Positions 9,091 to 18,253 of a stretch of 64,000 nt of DNA are shown one piece after another (position 1 is the first letter of the stretch; the number at the start of each line of letters is the position of its first letter). This stretch comes from Streptococcus suis (GTDB lineage Bacteria > Bacillota > Bacilli > Lactobacillales > Streptococcaceae), in contig JAKTNK010000004.1 in NCBI GenBank assembly GCA_029593465.1, positions 61,332 through 125,331 on the forward strand. The letters are read 5' to 3'. The position numbers and the translations under genes are program-made. A model generated the notes under the pieces. That model had not been told where the DNA came from and ran no database searches. It saw nothing but the letters and a program-made list of their open reading frames with translations.

Positions 9091-10299
9091 ATGGAAAAAG
9101 CGTATCGCATATGGCATCGAGTGAGCCTTGTTAAACGCATTGTTATCGGTGTTATGGTTGGTGGCATTCTGGGACTGCTTGTTCCCAAGTTGAGTTTTAT
9201 TGGCTTGATTGGCCAGCTGTTTGTTGGTGGATTAAAGGCTATTGCCCCCTTGCTGGTGTTTGCTTTAGTAGCCAATGCTCTATCGCAGTCTCGTGATGGT
9301 CAAAAGAGTAATATGAAGGTGATTATATTCCTGTATTTGCTGGCGACCTTCTCAGCAGCCCTAGTAGCTGTTCTGAGCTCTTATGTCTTTCCAATTACCC
9401 TAACCTTATCTGAGTCTAACGTTGCACAAGCAGATTCTCCAGAAGGCATTGCTCAAGTCTTTCAAAGTCTGCTTTTGAAAATTGTGGATAATCCTATCAA
9501 TGCCTTATCCCAAGCCAATTATATCGGTGTTTTATCTTGGGCAGTGGTATTTGGTCTGGCTCTTCGCTCAGCTGGTGAGACCACCAAAGAGTTGCTAAGT
9601 ACTCTGGCAGATGTTACTGGGCAAATTGTGAAAGGAATTATTAACCTAGCTCCTTTGGGGATTATGGGCTTAGTCTTTGCGACCATCTCAGAAAATGGGG
9701 TATCGGTTTTGGCCACCTATGGTATTTTGATTTTAGCATTGGTTGGCACCATGGCTTTTGTGGCTTTAGTGGTTAACCCTTTATTGGGCTTTATCATGAT
9801 GGGCAAGAACCCCTATCCACTGGTTTTTCAATGCTTGAAGGAATCAGGAGTAACCGCCTTTTTTACCCGTAGTTCAGCGGCTAATATCCCTGTCAATATG
9901 CGCCTGTGTGACAAATTAGGGTTAAATCCAGATACTTATTCGGTTTCAATCCCATTAGGAGCAACAATTAACATGTCTGGTGCAGCGATTACCATCAACG
10001 TTTTAACCTTGGCAGCTGCAAGAACGCTGGGTATTGACGTTGATTTTGGAACTGCCTTTATTTTAAGCGTGGTTGCTGCCGTCTCAGCATGTGGTGCCTC
10101 AGGGGTTGCTGGAGGCTCCCTACTGCTTATTCCGGTAGCTTGTAGTTTGTTTGGCATTCCAAACGATATTGCTATGCAGGTGGTTGGTGTAGGCTTTATT
10201 GTTGGTGTGGTTCAAGATTCTTGTGAAACCGCCCTAAACTCATCGTCTGATGTCTTCTTTACAGCAGTCGCCGAAAAATCACGGTTCAATCGTCATTAA
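9091..10299 (+). CDS. sstT: Serine/threonine:sodium symporter
   Basis: The roughly 402-residue dicarboxylate/amino acid:cation symporter has eight or so membrane segments and the family motifs [35 protein letters not shown] and [13 protein letters not shown], which form the sodium and substrate site. SstT imports serine and threonine with sodium. ATG 9088 and ATG 9091 are adjacent; AGGAG ends 5 bases before 9091, so I prefer that one. It is monocistronic, with its own promoter, and ends in a terminator shared with the convergent brnQ. Confidence 0.93.
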   Translation: MEKAYRIWHRVSLVKRIVIGVMVGGILGLLVPKLSFIGLIGQLFVGGLKAIAPLLVFALVANALSQSRDGQKSNMKVIIFLYLLATFSAALVAVLSSYVFPITLTLSESNVAQADSPEGIAQVFQSLLLKIVDNPINALSQANYIGVLSWAVVFGLALRSAGETTKELLSTLADVTGQIVKGIINLAPLGIMGLVFATISENGVSVLATYGILILALVGTMAFVALVVNPLLGFIMMGKNPYPLVFQCLKESGVTAFFTRSSAANIPVNMRLCDKLGLNPDTYSVSIPLGATINMSGAAITINVLTLAAARTLGIDVDFGTAFILSVVAAVSACGASGVAGGSLLLIPVACSLFGIPNDIAMQVVGVGFIVGVVQDSCETALNSSSDVFFTAVAEKSRFNRH

Positions 10300-10337
10300 A
10301 AAAAGTGTTATCAGAATTTATCTGATAACACTTTTTT
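10299..10337. terminator. Bidirectional terminator shared by sstT and brnQ
   Basis: A 17-bp perfect stem (six A, GTGTTATCAGA / TCTGATAACAC, six T) with a 5-base loop works on both strands. The brnQ stop codon (10318-10320) lies in the loop and its last codons form one arm, so two convergent genes end only 18 bases apart. Confidence 0.92.
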
Positions 10338-11724
10338 GAGTTGGTTTGGATTTAAGCATGAGGCGGTAGCCAAGATATCCGATAAGGTATCCAGTGAGCG
10401 CAAAGCTAATCCATCCCATATTAAATTCTCCTAGAGGAACTAAGGTTGTAAAGAAATGCTCGATGGTTTTAGGGATTTGGAAAAGCTTGGTCATCTGGGA
10501 TAGGGTGGCTAGGAAGTCATAGGAACCAGCGATAAAGGTAAGCCCAATCGTGGTTTGATAAACAAGGGGATGGCTGCCAAATAGCCCTTTGGTAAACACC
10601 AGAAAAATCAAGGAAATCGTCAGCGGGTATAAAAGGTAAAGAAAAGGAGTTGACCACTTGATGATTTCAGATAGACCAGCAAAGTAAAATAGGGTGGACA
10701 TAAGTGTGAAAATCGTCACCCAAGTGACATGGGATAGCTTAGGCATGAGTTTGTGAAAAAATTCAGAGCAAGATGTGATCAAACCAGAAGCAGTGGTCAA
10801 GCAAGCTAGAAAAATCACGACTGAAAGTGTGTTTTGGCCGAGTGAACCGAGGTAAAAGGTGATGGCTCGATTGAGGACATGCCCTCCATCTACTGTTGTA
10901 TCATAGAGTTCAAACAGACCGCGTTTAAGTGTAAAAAGGCTTTGCGATGTTGCTCCGATATGGCCGATAAAAATGTAAACGAGACAGAGTAAGGAACAGG
11001 CAAACAAGCCTGATTTGATGATTTCTTGAGCGATTTGCTTTTTGTCACTAATCCCATGTTCTTTGAAGGCATTGATGACCAAAATCGCAAAAACCAAGGA
11101 GGCTAGGGCATCCATGGTACCATAGCCTTGAATCAATCCCGCCACAAAAGGAGCATCTCGAAAGGCATTGTTAATGGTGTCAGAAGCATTGCGAGCTTGC
11201 CCTAAATCACCGATAGGATTGAGCAAGGAGACGATAATTAGTAAACTCAGTACAGCAATCAAGATTGGGGTCAGGTATTTGCCGATATAATCTGAAATCT
11301 TACTTGGTTTAATCGCTAGAAGGTAAGAGAGGCCAAAGAAAATCAGAGCGTAGATAGCTTTAACCAGAAGACTATTTCCGAAAAGAGGCTCTATACCGAT
11401 GGAAAAAGAGGTTGCTCCTGTTCGGGGAATGGCAAAGAAAGGTCCGATTGCCAGGTACAAAATCGACGCAAAGCCTGTGGCATACCATTTGGAAACAGGC
11501 CTTGCCAAGGCTTTAGGGGTTTCATGACCGGAGAAGGCCACAGCCATCACACCAAGTAGGGGTAGTCCGATACCTGTCACACAAAACCCGATGATTGATT
11601 GCCAAAAGTGGTTCCCCGAATAAAGACCCAAAAAAGCTGGAAAGGTTAGGTTTCCTGCTCCAAAAAAGAGAGCAAAGAGCATAAAACCAACAATCACTGT
11701 TGGACTTTTCATGTTTTTTAACAT
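10318..11724 (-). CDS. brnQ: Branched-chain amino acid:cation symporter
   Basis: The 468-residue BrnQ/LIV-II family transporter has about 12 hydrophobic segments and the N-terminal signature FALFFGAGNLTFPAFLG. It imports leucine, isoleucine and valine with sodium or protons. The start at 11724 (M-L-K-N-M) follows a GAGGTTATC-type site; the downstream Met at 11712 is possible. It is monocistronic with a strong promoter of its own. Its last codons are part of the shared terminator. Confidence 0.92.
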   Translation of the reverse strand: MLKNMKSPTVIVGFMLFALFFGAGNLTFPAFLGLYSGNHFWQSIIGFCVTGIGLPLLGVMAVAFSGHETPKALARPVSKWYATGFASILYLAIGPFFAIPRTGATSFSIGIEPLFGNSLLVKAIYALIFFGLSYLLAIKPSKISDYIGKYLTPILIAVLSLLIIVSLLNPIGDLGQARNASDTINNAFRDAPFVAGLIQGYGTMDALASLVFAILVINAFKEHGISDKKQIAQEIIKSGLFACSLLCLVYIFIGHIGATSQSLFTLKRGLFELYDTTVDGGHVLNRAITFYLGSLGQNTLSVVIFLACLTTASGLITSCSEFFHKLMPKLSHVTWVTIFTLMSTLFYFAGLSEIIKWSTPFLYLLYPLTISLIFLVFTKGLFGSHPLVYQTTIGLTFIAGSYDFLATLSQMTKLFQIPKTIEHFFTTLVPLGEFNMGWISFALTGYLIGYLGYRLMLKSKPTQKSVIR

Positions 11725-11775
11725 ACGAGATAACCTCTCTAAAAGACTGGTAACATGTGAAATAATTGCCGTCTA

Positions 11776-11806
11776 TCATTTTAAAATGAATGGGGGGAAT
11801 TGTCAA
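11776..11806 (-). promoter_or_regulatory. brnQ promoter with palindrome over the -10
   Basis: On the minus strand TTGACA (11801-11806), a 17-base spacer and TAAAAT (11778-11783) form a near-consensus promoter. TCATTTTAAAATGA at 11776-11789 is a 14-bp perfect palindrome covering the -10, a possible operator. It does not match the CodY box well. Confidence 0.7.
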
Positions 11807-11865
11807 TGTTTGTGATAAATAGAACGATGACTAGAAAGGGGTTAGAACAAACGCTTATCAACTTA

Positions 11866-11895
11866 AAAAGACTAGCTCAAGTAGTCTAGTCTTTT
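11866..11895 (-). terminator. Terminator of ktrB-ktrA
   Basis: AAAAGACTAG (11866-11875) pairs with CTAGTCTTTT (11886-11895); on the minus strand the stem ends in a T run. It lies 24 bases after the ktrA stop. Confidence 0.85.
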
Positions 11896-11918
11896 GGGCA
11901 GTTATGAGAGAGTGTTGA

Positions 11919-12590
11919 TTATTTGAGGTAGCCTAGGTAATCAAACCTTTCAAAGGTACGAGAATTTGCGACAGCGCTGATATGGATATCAGCTGGAAGG
12001 GGTTCGTGGGGATCAAAGTCGGTCGTCAAGCCTTCCATGTTGCCCATACGCAGGCCAACGACATTGATTTCATATTTATTGCGTAAGTCGAGTTGGATAA
12101 GGCTCTTGCCCACCCATTTTTGAGGAATGGTGAACTCGATGATGGAGATATCGTCTTCAACATGAATGATATTTGAAATGTGCCGTCTCAAAATATGAGA
12201 AGCCAGTGACTTTCCAGAGGCTCTCTCAGGCATGATGACACGATTGGCGCCAATGTTATACAAGACGTCTTCAAAGATGCCGCTTTTGGCCTTAGCAATG
12301 ATGTTTTGAACCCCTAATTTTTTACAATGCATGACGGCTAAGACAGAAGCTTCGAGGCTATTTCCCGTTGCGATAACTACGGTATCACAATGCTCGATAC
12401 CAACACTTTCCAAAAATTCGTAGTTAGTGATGTCGCCGATGGCAGCGCGTGTGACGATGTTGGCAACCGCTTCGACATGTTCTTCGCGATAATCAAGGGC
12501 AATAACGTCTTGGTCAAAGGTACAGAGTTCTTCGGCGACCGTTTTGCCAAAGATACCAAGTCCTAAGACACCGATGATTTTTTTAGACAC
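11919..12590 (-). CDS. ktrA: Potassium uptake regulatory subunit (RCK/TrkA domain)
   Basis: The 223-residue cytosolic protein has an N-terminal Rossmann RCK domain (GLGIFGKTVAEEL, then VIALDYREE and TRAAIGD) and a C-terminal TrkA-C domain from about residue 135. In the family an octameric ring binds ATP/ADP, and c-di-AMP at the C domain, and gates the KtrB channel. It follows ktrB by 18 bases in one operon. No riboswitch of the c-di-AMP ydaO type was seen. Confidence 0.93.
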   Translation of the reverse strand: MSKKIIGVLGLGIFGKTVAEELCTFDQDVIALDYREEHVEAVANIVTRAAIGDITNYEFLESVGIEHCDTVVIATGNSLEASVLAVMHCKKLGVQNIIAKAKSGIFEDVLYNIGANRVIMPERASGKSLASHILRRHISNIIHVEDDISIIEFTIPQKWVGKSLIQLDLRNKYEINVVGLRMGNMEGLTTDFDPHEPLPADIHISAVANSRTFERFDYLGYLK

Positions 12591-12608
12591 AATAAATTCC
12601 TTTCTGTA

Positions 12609-13982
12609 TTAACCGAGTGAAATGGTTGATTTGGCATAGTGCACAGTCTGTTCTTTTCTCTGCCAGAGGCTTAGTAGGACAGTGATGGGGCCGACACGCC
12701 CGATAAACATGAGAATCATGATGATAAAACGCCCTGCTGGTGATAGTTCGGGGGTGACGTTCATTGAGACCCCAACCGTTGCAATGGCGGACGCTGTTTC
12801 AAAGAGTAGCCTGAAGGGATTAATCTTGGTTTCGAATAACAAGAGCAGCAGATAGCCAATCATCATCATGGTAAAGAAAAAGATAATCACCGTCAGGGTT
12901 TGCTTAATCATCCGATAATCGATGGTTCGGTGGTTGAAGTTGACTTCCGTTTGACCAGATAGTTCGGCTTTAAATAATAAGGCAATGATGGCGATGACCG
13001 TAATTTTGATGCCTCCTGCAGTACCGCCAGGTGCTCCTCCCATGACCATTTGCATCATATAGATAAAATTGGTGGCAGGATTGGCATTTTCAAAGTCGAT
13101 GGTAGCAAAGCCCGCTGTCCTCATGGTAACTGTTTGAAAGAATGAGGTCATAAGCTGCTCTAGGGGAGACAGTTGTCCGATGGTTTTGGCATTTTGATAT
13201 TCGAGGAGCCAGCTAATAGCTGTTCCAAGGATGAGAATGATGGCCGTTGTTTTGAGCACCAAACGTGATTGTGTGGTCAAAGACCGAAAGAGGCTAGACA
13301 GCTGTTTGGGTTGTTGGGTTCGGTAGCGCTGGATACACTTCAGGAGGTCTCGCCAAACGCCAAACCCCAAACTACCAGCGATGATGAGACCGATAAGCGT
13401 GAGGTTAATAATGGGATTAGTCGTGTATTGCTGGAGACTGCTGGATCCTAAATTGTCAAAGCCAGCATTACAAAAAGCAGAAATGGCTAAAAATATGGCA
13501 TTAAAGATACCGTGGCCAATCCCAAACCGAGGGATAAAATCAATCATCAAGATAGCGGCAGCGAGGCTTTCAATCACAAATGTAAATTGATAGACAAAGT
13601 AAAGAAAACGTTTTAAATCTTGACCGCTGTCTCGGCTCAGAGCTGACTGCAGTAAGGTTTGGTCTGATAAGTTCATTTTACGGTGCAAAACGAAGCTGCT
13701 GATGGCAATCAAGGTGACGAGTCCCAAGCCACCGATTTGCATCAGTAGCATGACAAGGACTTGCCCGTAGCCGTTATAGACATCCCCCACAGCAAAAACC
13801 GACAGCCCTGTCACACAGACCATGGACACAACATTAAACAGATGATCGAAATAGCTGGTTTGCGGCGCATCGGCGTAGTGCAGGATTGGTTGTGATAATA
13901 AGAAACTGCCAATAAAGATGACAATGATAAAACTAAAACATAAGCGTTGGGTGACAGACCACTTGGAAATAAAGGTTGGCAT
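12609..13982 (-). CDS. ktrB: Potassium transporter membrane subunit
   Basis: The 457-residue TrkH/KtrB-family protein has four channel-like repeats, each with a glycine filter; the first reads VTGLSVF, and a later stretch GGAPGGTAGGIKI is the flexible gate region of the third repeat. It conducts K+ with Na+ coupling and needs KtrA. It begins 23 bases from the stop of rsmG on the same strand, so rsmG-ktrB-ktrA may be one transcript. Confidence 0.93.
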   Translation of the reverse strand: MPTFISKWSVTQRLCFSFIIVIFIGSFLLSQPILHYADAPQTSYFDHLFNVVSMVCVTGLSVFAVGDVYNGYGQVLVMLLMQIGGLGLVTLIAISSFVLHRKMNLSDQTLLQSALSRDSGQDLKRFLYFVYQFTFVIESLAAAILMIDFIPRFGIGHGIFNAIFLAISAFCNAGFDNLGSSSLQQYTTNPIINLTLIGLIIAGSLGFGVWRDLLKCIQRYRTQQPKQLSSLFRSLTTQSRLVLKTTAIILILGTAISWLLEYQNAKTIGQLSPLEQLMTSFFQTVTMRTAGFATIDFENANPATNFIYMMQMVMGGAPGGTAGGIKITVIAIIALLFKAELSGQTEVNFNHRTIDYRMIKQTLTVIIFFFTMMMIGYLLLLLFETKINPFRLLFETASAIATVGVSMNVTPELSPAGRFIIMILMFIGRVGPITVLLSLWQRKEQTVHYAKSTISLG

Positions 13983-14005
13983 AGCTATCCTTTCTGATGG
14001 CTGAG

Positions 14006-14719
14006 TTAAAGTGGTTTTTTAGCAGGTATGCCAGCTTTGCGAGGATACTTTTTTGGGGTCTCTTTTTTCTTTTGAACGATGGTGATATTACGACCATCTC
14101 CATTTGGAAGCTGGTAGTCTTTTGTTTCCAAGACTTGGGCAAATAGCGTTTTGAGAGCATTTTGCGCCTCCTCGATTTCCTGATCCGCAGCGCTGGCTTT
14201 TAGGGCGATGAGTTTGCCGTTTAGGGTCAAAAAAGGAATGGTCAACTCAGCCAAAACCTGCATTCTAGCAACCGCACGGGCAGTGACCAAGTCGAATTGT
14301 TGGCGAAACTGCTTGTCTTGTCCAAAATCTTCGGCACGCCCATGGTAAAAATGAACCTTAGAGAGACCTAATTCCTCAGCCAGAAGGGTTAAAAATTGGA
14401 TGCGTTTGTTCAGTGAATCAATGATGGTGACTTCTAAGTTGGGAAAGATAATTGCCATCGGTAGGCTAGGAAAGCCAGCACCAGCCCCAATATCTAGGAG
14501 TTGAATGGGTTCATTAGGGATATAGCCTTGGAGAATTGGCGCAATCGAATCGTAGAAGTGTTTGAGATAGACGTCATTTTTGTCAGTGATCGCCGTTAAG
14601 TTGATTTTTTGATTCCACTCTACCAAGAGTTCAAAATAACGTTCAAATTGTCGTTTTTGATGCTGGTTAAGGGTGATATGATGAGCTTCTAGTAGCTCGT
14701 AAAACTCTTGCGGTGTCAT
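14006..14719 (-). CDS. rsmG: 16S rRNA (guanine-527-N7) methyltransferase
   Basis: The 237-residue SAM-dependent enzyme methylates G527 in the 530 loop of 16S rRNA; loss gives low-level streptomycin resistance in other bacteria. The SAM site [14 protein letters not shown] is at about residue 70, followed by [13 protein letters not shown] and ARAVA. The tail after about residue 215 is Lys-rich and typical of streptococcal copies. It is upstream of ktrB on the minus strand and divergent from yceD. Confidence 0.93.
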   Translation of the reverse strand: MTPQEFYELLEAHHITLNQHQKRQFERYFELLVEWNQKINLTAITDKNDVYLKHFYDSIAPILQGYIPNEPIQLLDIGAGAGFPSLPMAIIFPNLEVTIIDSLNKRIQFLTLLAEELGLSKVHFYHGRAEDFGQDKQFRQQFDLVTARAVARMQVLAELTIPFLTLNGKLIALKASAADQEIEEAQNALKTLFAQVLETKDYQLPNGDGRNITIVQKKKETPKKYPRKAGIPAKKPL

Positions 14720-14796
14720 AGGTACTCCTTATGTATGAAACTTCTCTTATTTTACCATAATCTCGCATTCTTTTCTTTGGAAATTATCCCAAAGCT

Positions 14797-15077
14797 TGAT
14801 ATAATAAGGTGAGATTTTTTGAAAGAGTAACCAGTTTAAACGATGAACTGATAAACCGTTAGCGAAGAAGAGAGCTCTTGCTCTCATTGCACGCACAATG
14901 ATAGTCTCCCAACCGTTAAGGGCTTTAGCCTTTATGGTGAAACGTGAAGATTGGTTGGAAGGGATATTAACTTACTGGTATCAGTTTTTCCAAAGATGGT
15001 CTTATGACAAGTAACAATGAAGAGGTTTTGCCTCTTGTCCTCCATCAATTTAGCATCAACAAAAGAAAAGGAAGAAC
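14797..15077 (+). ncRNA. Promoter and about 265-nt structured leader of yceD
   Basis: TGATATAAT (14797-14805) is an extended -10, giving a start near 14812 and a leader of about 265 bases with no gene in it. Hairpins that can be read directly: GAGAGC/GCTCTC (14870-14885), ATTG/CAAT (14886-14899), a two-part domain closed by CCAACC/GGTTGG (14909-14914 with 14953-14958) holding AAGGGC/GCCTTT (14918-14933), and AAGAGG/CCTCTT (15020-15036). CAGTT/AACTG pairing near 14833-14849 competes with a later ACTG/CAGT hairpin followed by TTTTT (14974-14989). I recognise no known riboswitch or T-box; an attenuator or independent small RNA is possible. Confidence 0.5.
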
Positions 15078-15611
15078 ATGAAATTAAGAGATATTAGAAA
15101 TCACCCTGAAGGGATTGCATTTGAAGAGTCGCCGGATGTTAAAACAGCGTTATTGGCAAGAGATAAGACAATTATCGATGTGACAAACCTTACTGCCAAA
15201 GGTTTGATGACCTTTGATGATGGTCTATATTTGTTGAATTATCATCTATCTTATGAGTTGACCTTGCCATCTACCCGCTCTATGGAACCGGTGACGATAC
15301 CGGAATCTTATGATGTGTCAGAGGTCTTTATTGCGGCGGCTGATGTAGCTGAAAAGGCTGATTTGGTTGAAGAACACTTGGTTATGGTTGTCGAAGGTGA
15401 TCAGCTAGATTTTTCTGAAAGCATCATTGATAATATTTTGCTGAACATCCCCTCGAAAGTCTTAACAGAAGACGAAAAAGATGCTGTTGCCATGCCGCAG
15501 GGCAATGATTGGGCTGTTTTAACCCAAGAACAATATGAGGCTATGAGACAAGCAGAGAAAGAAGAAAACAGTCCTTTTGCTTCCTTGTCAGGTCTCTTTA
15601 CTGAAGACTAA
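15078..15611 (+). CDS. yceD: YceD/DUF177-family protein
   Basis: The 177-residue acidic protein belongs to the DUF177 (YceD) family, linked in other bacteria to 23S rRNA accumulation and usually encoded before rpmF. The family core is the central V-T-L-P-S-T-R-S-like segment and the C-terminal PQGNDWAVLT. Its start has an AAAGGAAG site. It is not followed by rpmF here but by covR, and it is preceded by an unusually long leader. The role in ribosome assembly is inferred from the family. Confidence 0.8.
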   Translation: MKLRDIRNHPEGIAFEESPDVKTALLARDKTIIDVTNLTAKGLMTFDDGLYLLNYHLSYELTLPSTRSMEPVTIPESYDVSEVFIAAADVAEKADLVEEHLVMVVEGDQLDFSESIIDNILLNIPSKVLTEDEKDAVAMPQGNDWAVLTQEQYEAMRQAEKEENSPFASLSGLFTED

Positions 15612-15768
15612 CTGATAATGACATGTTTTTGACACATAATTTTAATTTGTCATGTGTTCTCAAACATGATATGATAAATTTCCTGGAGATAAGGAGTATC
15701 ATAGTGACTTCCAAGCTAGCATAGGGTTATTTAGCAACTTCGGATACTAGCTTAGGAGACGTCAATCG

Positions 15769-15804
15769 CTAAGTTTAGGAACTTAGTATAATACGTAAAT
15801 TAAA
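15769..15804 (+). promoter_or_regulatory. covR promoter with inverted repeat and CovR-like boxes
   Basis: The -10 TATAAT is at 15787-15792. CTAAGTT-TAGG-AACTTAG (15769-15786) is a perfect inverted repeat immediately upstream of it, in the spacer/-35 region. ATTAAA at 15799-15804 and its complement at 15641-15646 match the ATTARA motif known for CovR binding in S. pyogenes, consistent with autoregulation. Confidence 0.6.
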
Positions 15805-15830
15805 CATAATAAATTAACAAAGGTGGTCAT

Positions 15831-16520
15831 ATGACAAAAAGTATTTTGATTATTGAAGATGAGAAAAACCTTTCGCGCTTCATTTCATTAGAATTGCAGC
15901 ATGAAGGGTATTCTGTTGCGGTTGAAAATGATGGCCGTGCAGGTTTGGAAGCAGCACTTGACAAGGATTTTGATTTAATCCTGTTAGACTTGATGTTGCC
16001 GGAAATGGATGGTTTTGAAGTGACCCGTCGTTTGCAACAAGAAAAGTCAACCTATATCATTATGATGACAGCGCGAGATTCAGTGATGGACATTGTATCG
16101 GGGCTTGATCGTGGGGCAGATGATTATATCGTTAAGCCTTTTGCGATTGAAGAGTTGTTGGCCCGTGTTCGCGCAGCTTTTCGCCGTCAAGAGATTGAAG
16201 AAAGCAAACGCGCTTCGTCAAGAGATGCAGCCTACCGGGATTTAACGTTAGATCCCCAAAACAGAGCTGTTGTTCGCGGTGATGAGACGATTCCATTGAC
16301 CAAACGTGAGTTTGATTTGTTGTCTGCTTTGGTATCAAACATGAATCGAGTGATGACTCGTGAAGAATTGTTAAATCTTGTTTGGAAATACGACGAAGCC
16401 GTAGAAACCAATGTTGTTGATGTTTACGTTCGCTATCTTCGTGGTAAGATAGATGTTGCAGGCAATGAATCTTACATTCAAACCGTTCGTGGTATGGGGT
16501 ATGTTATTCGTGACAAATAA
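15831..16520 (+). CDS. covR: Response regulator CovR (CsrR)
   Basis: The 229-residue OmpR-family regulator controls virulence genes, mostly as a repressor, in pyogenic streptococci. The receiver domain (1-120) has the acidic pair E9/D10, phospho-acceptor D53 in LILLDLMLPEMDG and K102-type lysine in YIVKPF; the C-terminal winged helix (about 130-229) ends in TVRGMGYVIRDK. The start has AAAGGTGG. It overlaps the kinase gene covS. Promoter boxes upstream suggest autoregulation. Confidence 0.95.
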   Translation: MTKSILIIEDEKNLSRFISLELQHEGYSVAVENDGRAGLEAALDKDFDLILLDLMLPEMDGFEVTRRLQQEKSTYIIMMTARDSVMDIVSGLDRGADDYIVKPFAIEELLARVRAAFRRQEIEESKRASSRDAAYRDLTLDPQNRAVVRGDETIPLTKREFDLLSALVSNMNRVMTREELLNLVWKYDEAVETNVVDVYVRYLRGKIDVAGNESYIQTVRGMGYVIRDK

Positions 16521-18006
16521 TCGCTTTCTGAAAGCCCTGCGCCGTATGTCATTAAGAAGAAAAATAGTCCTAGTCACCATGGGGCTGTTTTTTCTCATTT
16601 TGACCATGTTTACCGTTGCAATGCTTTTCTTTTCCAACGATGTTTTGATTAAACAGGAAGAAGAGACCATCCGAACCACTGCAGATTTAGTTCAACGACA
16701 TATTTCGGAGATTGATGCACCGTTAACCAAAGATAATTTGCTGTCCTACTTCCACGCTCACACGACCAATGAGAAAGTCGATTCAAACGCGATTCTGACC
16801 GAAGATATAGCTGTCTCTGGCAATCACTCGGTCTCTCACTTACTGTATTCGAATCAGATTGCCTATTTGTACGATGCTAATAAAAACCTTCTTTTTACGA
16901 CGGGTTCAGACCTTAGCCCAGTTACGCTTGGTCCGCTCAATGTTCTACGTTCGGAAAAGATTGACGGGGATAGAGGATTTGCCATGAACGTTCCTATCTA
17001 CAATCAGACAGGAAAAAAGCGGATTGGCTATGCGAAATTATTTCATAACTTGGAGTTTTATTACAGTTTAAAAAATCGGTTGATTATCCTCTTACTCTTT
17101 TTAGAGGTAGGAACTATTATCATCGTTTTAGTCATCATGAAGCCTAGTATCGATAGCTTCTTTCAACCCATTTACAACCTCAGAAACGTTATGCGTCGCA
17201 TCGAAGCGGATCCGACGGATTTGAACGTCAGTGCAGAGATTAAAAGTGGCGATGAGATTGAAGAGCTAGCTAAGATTTTTAACGCGATGATGGCTCGTAT
17301 TGCTGAGCAAAATAAGCTCCAGCAGCAATTCATTAGCGATGTGAGTCATGAACTTAGGACACCTGTGGCGGTTATCAAGGGGCATTTAGATATGTTAAGT
17401 CGCTGGGGGAAAAACGATCCAGACATTTTAGAGGAAAGCCTGGAAGCCAGTCGTCATGAAGCGCAACGGATGAATCTGATGATTAGCGATATGTTGGAGT
17501 TGATTCGTTTACAGGGCAATCTTTCAGAGAATAAGAAAGCGGTCAGCCTTTTGGAAGAGGCCATGCAAGTTTCCCTCTACAATTTTGAAATCTTGCGTCC
17601 TGACTTTCGTTTTACCCTAACGGTTGAGGCAGAAAATCTCTATGCCAAGATTGCTAAAAAACATTTTGAACAGATGCTGACCATTTTGATGGACAATGCC
17701 ATTAAGTACTCTCCTAATGGTGGCCTGATTGCATTGACCTTAGCCAAGGAAGGCAACTATGCCCTCGTTACCGTCAAAGACCAAGGGGAAGGAATTACAG
17801 AAGAAGATTTGCAAAATATTTTTGAACGCTTCTACCGAACCGACAAGTCTCGCAACCGTGAGGGAACCAAGGCAGGTCTTGGGATTGGCTTGTCAATTCT
17901 CAAGCAAATCTGTGATGCCTATGACTGCCGCTTGCAAGTAGAGAGCCGTGTTAATGTCGGCACAAGCTTTGTCATTGCGATCCCTCTGGCAGATGGGCCA
18001 AGCTAA
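16501..18006 (+). CDS. covS: Sensor histidine kinase CovS (CsrS)
   Basis: The roughly 500-residue membrane kinase senses Mg2+, LL-37 and stress in S. pyogenes and sets CovR phosphorylation. It has a first membrane helix near residues 21-43, an extracellular sensor of about 140 residues, a second helix near 195-215, HAMP, phospho-acceptor His in SDVSHELRTP (about residue 283), N box MDNAIKYS, and G boxes DQGEGI and GLGIGLSI. ATG 16501 or GTG 16510 could start it; both overlap covR, and the GTG has better spacing from TATGGGG. covS is a hot spot for inactivating mutations in invasive strains; this copy is intact. Confidence 0.93.
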   Translation: MLFVTNNRFLKALRRMSLRRKIVLVTMGLFFLILTMFTVAMLFFSNDVLIKQEEETIRTTADLVQRHISEIDAPLTKDNLLSYFHAHTTNEKVDSNAILTEDIAVSGNHSVSHLLYSNQIAYLYDANKNLLFTTGSDLSPVTLGPLNVLRSEKIDGDRGFAMNVPIYNQTGKKRIGYAKLFHNLEFYYSLKNRLIILLLFLEVGTIIIVLVIMKPSIDSFFQPIYNLRNVMRRIEADPTDLNVSAEIKSGDEIEELAKIFNAMMARIAEQNKLQQQFISDVSHELRTPVAVIKGHLDMLSRWGKNDPDILEESLEASRHEAQRMNLMISDMLELIRLQGNLSENKKAVSLLEEAMQVSLYNFEILRPDFRFTLTVEAENLYAKIAKKHFEQMLTILMDNAIKYSPNGGLIALTLAKEGNYALVTVKDQGEGITEEDLQNIFERFYRTDKSRNREGTKAGLGIGLSILKQICDAYDCRLQVESRVNVGTSFVIAIPLADGPS

Positions 18007-18155
18007 AAGCAGGATTCTTAAAACAAGTGAAAACCAAGGAACCCAGTTTAAAAGTAAGGCTTGCTTGGTTTTTTCTGTTCAAAAGATGTCATTTTGCCAG
18101 AAAGAATAACCCTGCCAGTAGTATGTGAGTGAGCTTTGTTTCTGAGTCAAGATTA

Positions 18156-18164
18156 TGTTATAAT
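18156..18164 (+). promoter_or_regulatory. Promoter of nrdR-dnaB-dnaI
   Basis: TGTTATAAT is a perfect extended -10 about 90 bases before the nrdR start. Confidence 0.65.
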
Positions 18165-18253
18165 GAAGTGTTAAAAGCTCTATTATTTTGGTTTTAAAGC
18201 CAGTAGGTTATGGTATTAGTCTAACGTTAGTTTGGAAAGATTGGGGTGTTTTT

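Noticed and set aside
11776-11789. CodY box at the brnQ promoter
   Set aside because: The palindrome TCATTTTAAAATGA lacks the central CNGAAA pattern of the CodY consensus, so only a generic operator is proposed.
14812-15077. T-box, c-di-AMP (ydaO), lysine or THF riboswitch upstream of yceD
   Set aside because: The conserved core sequences of these classes are not present; kept only as an unclassified structured leader.
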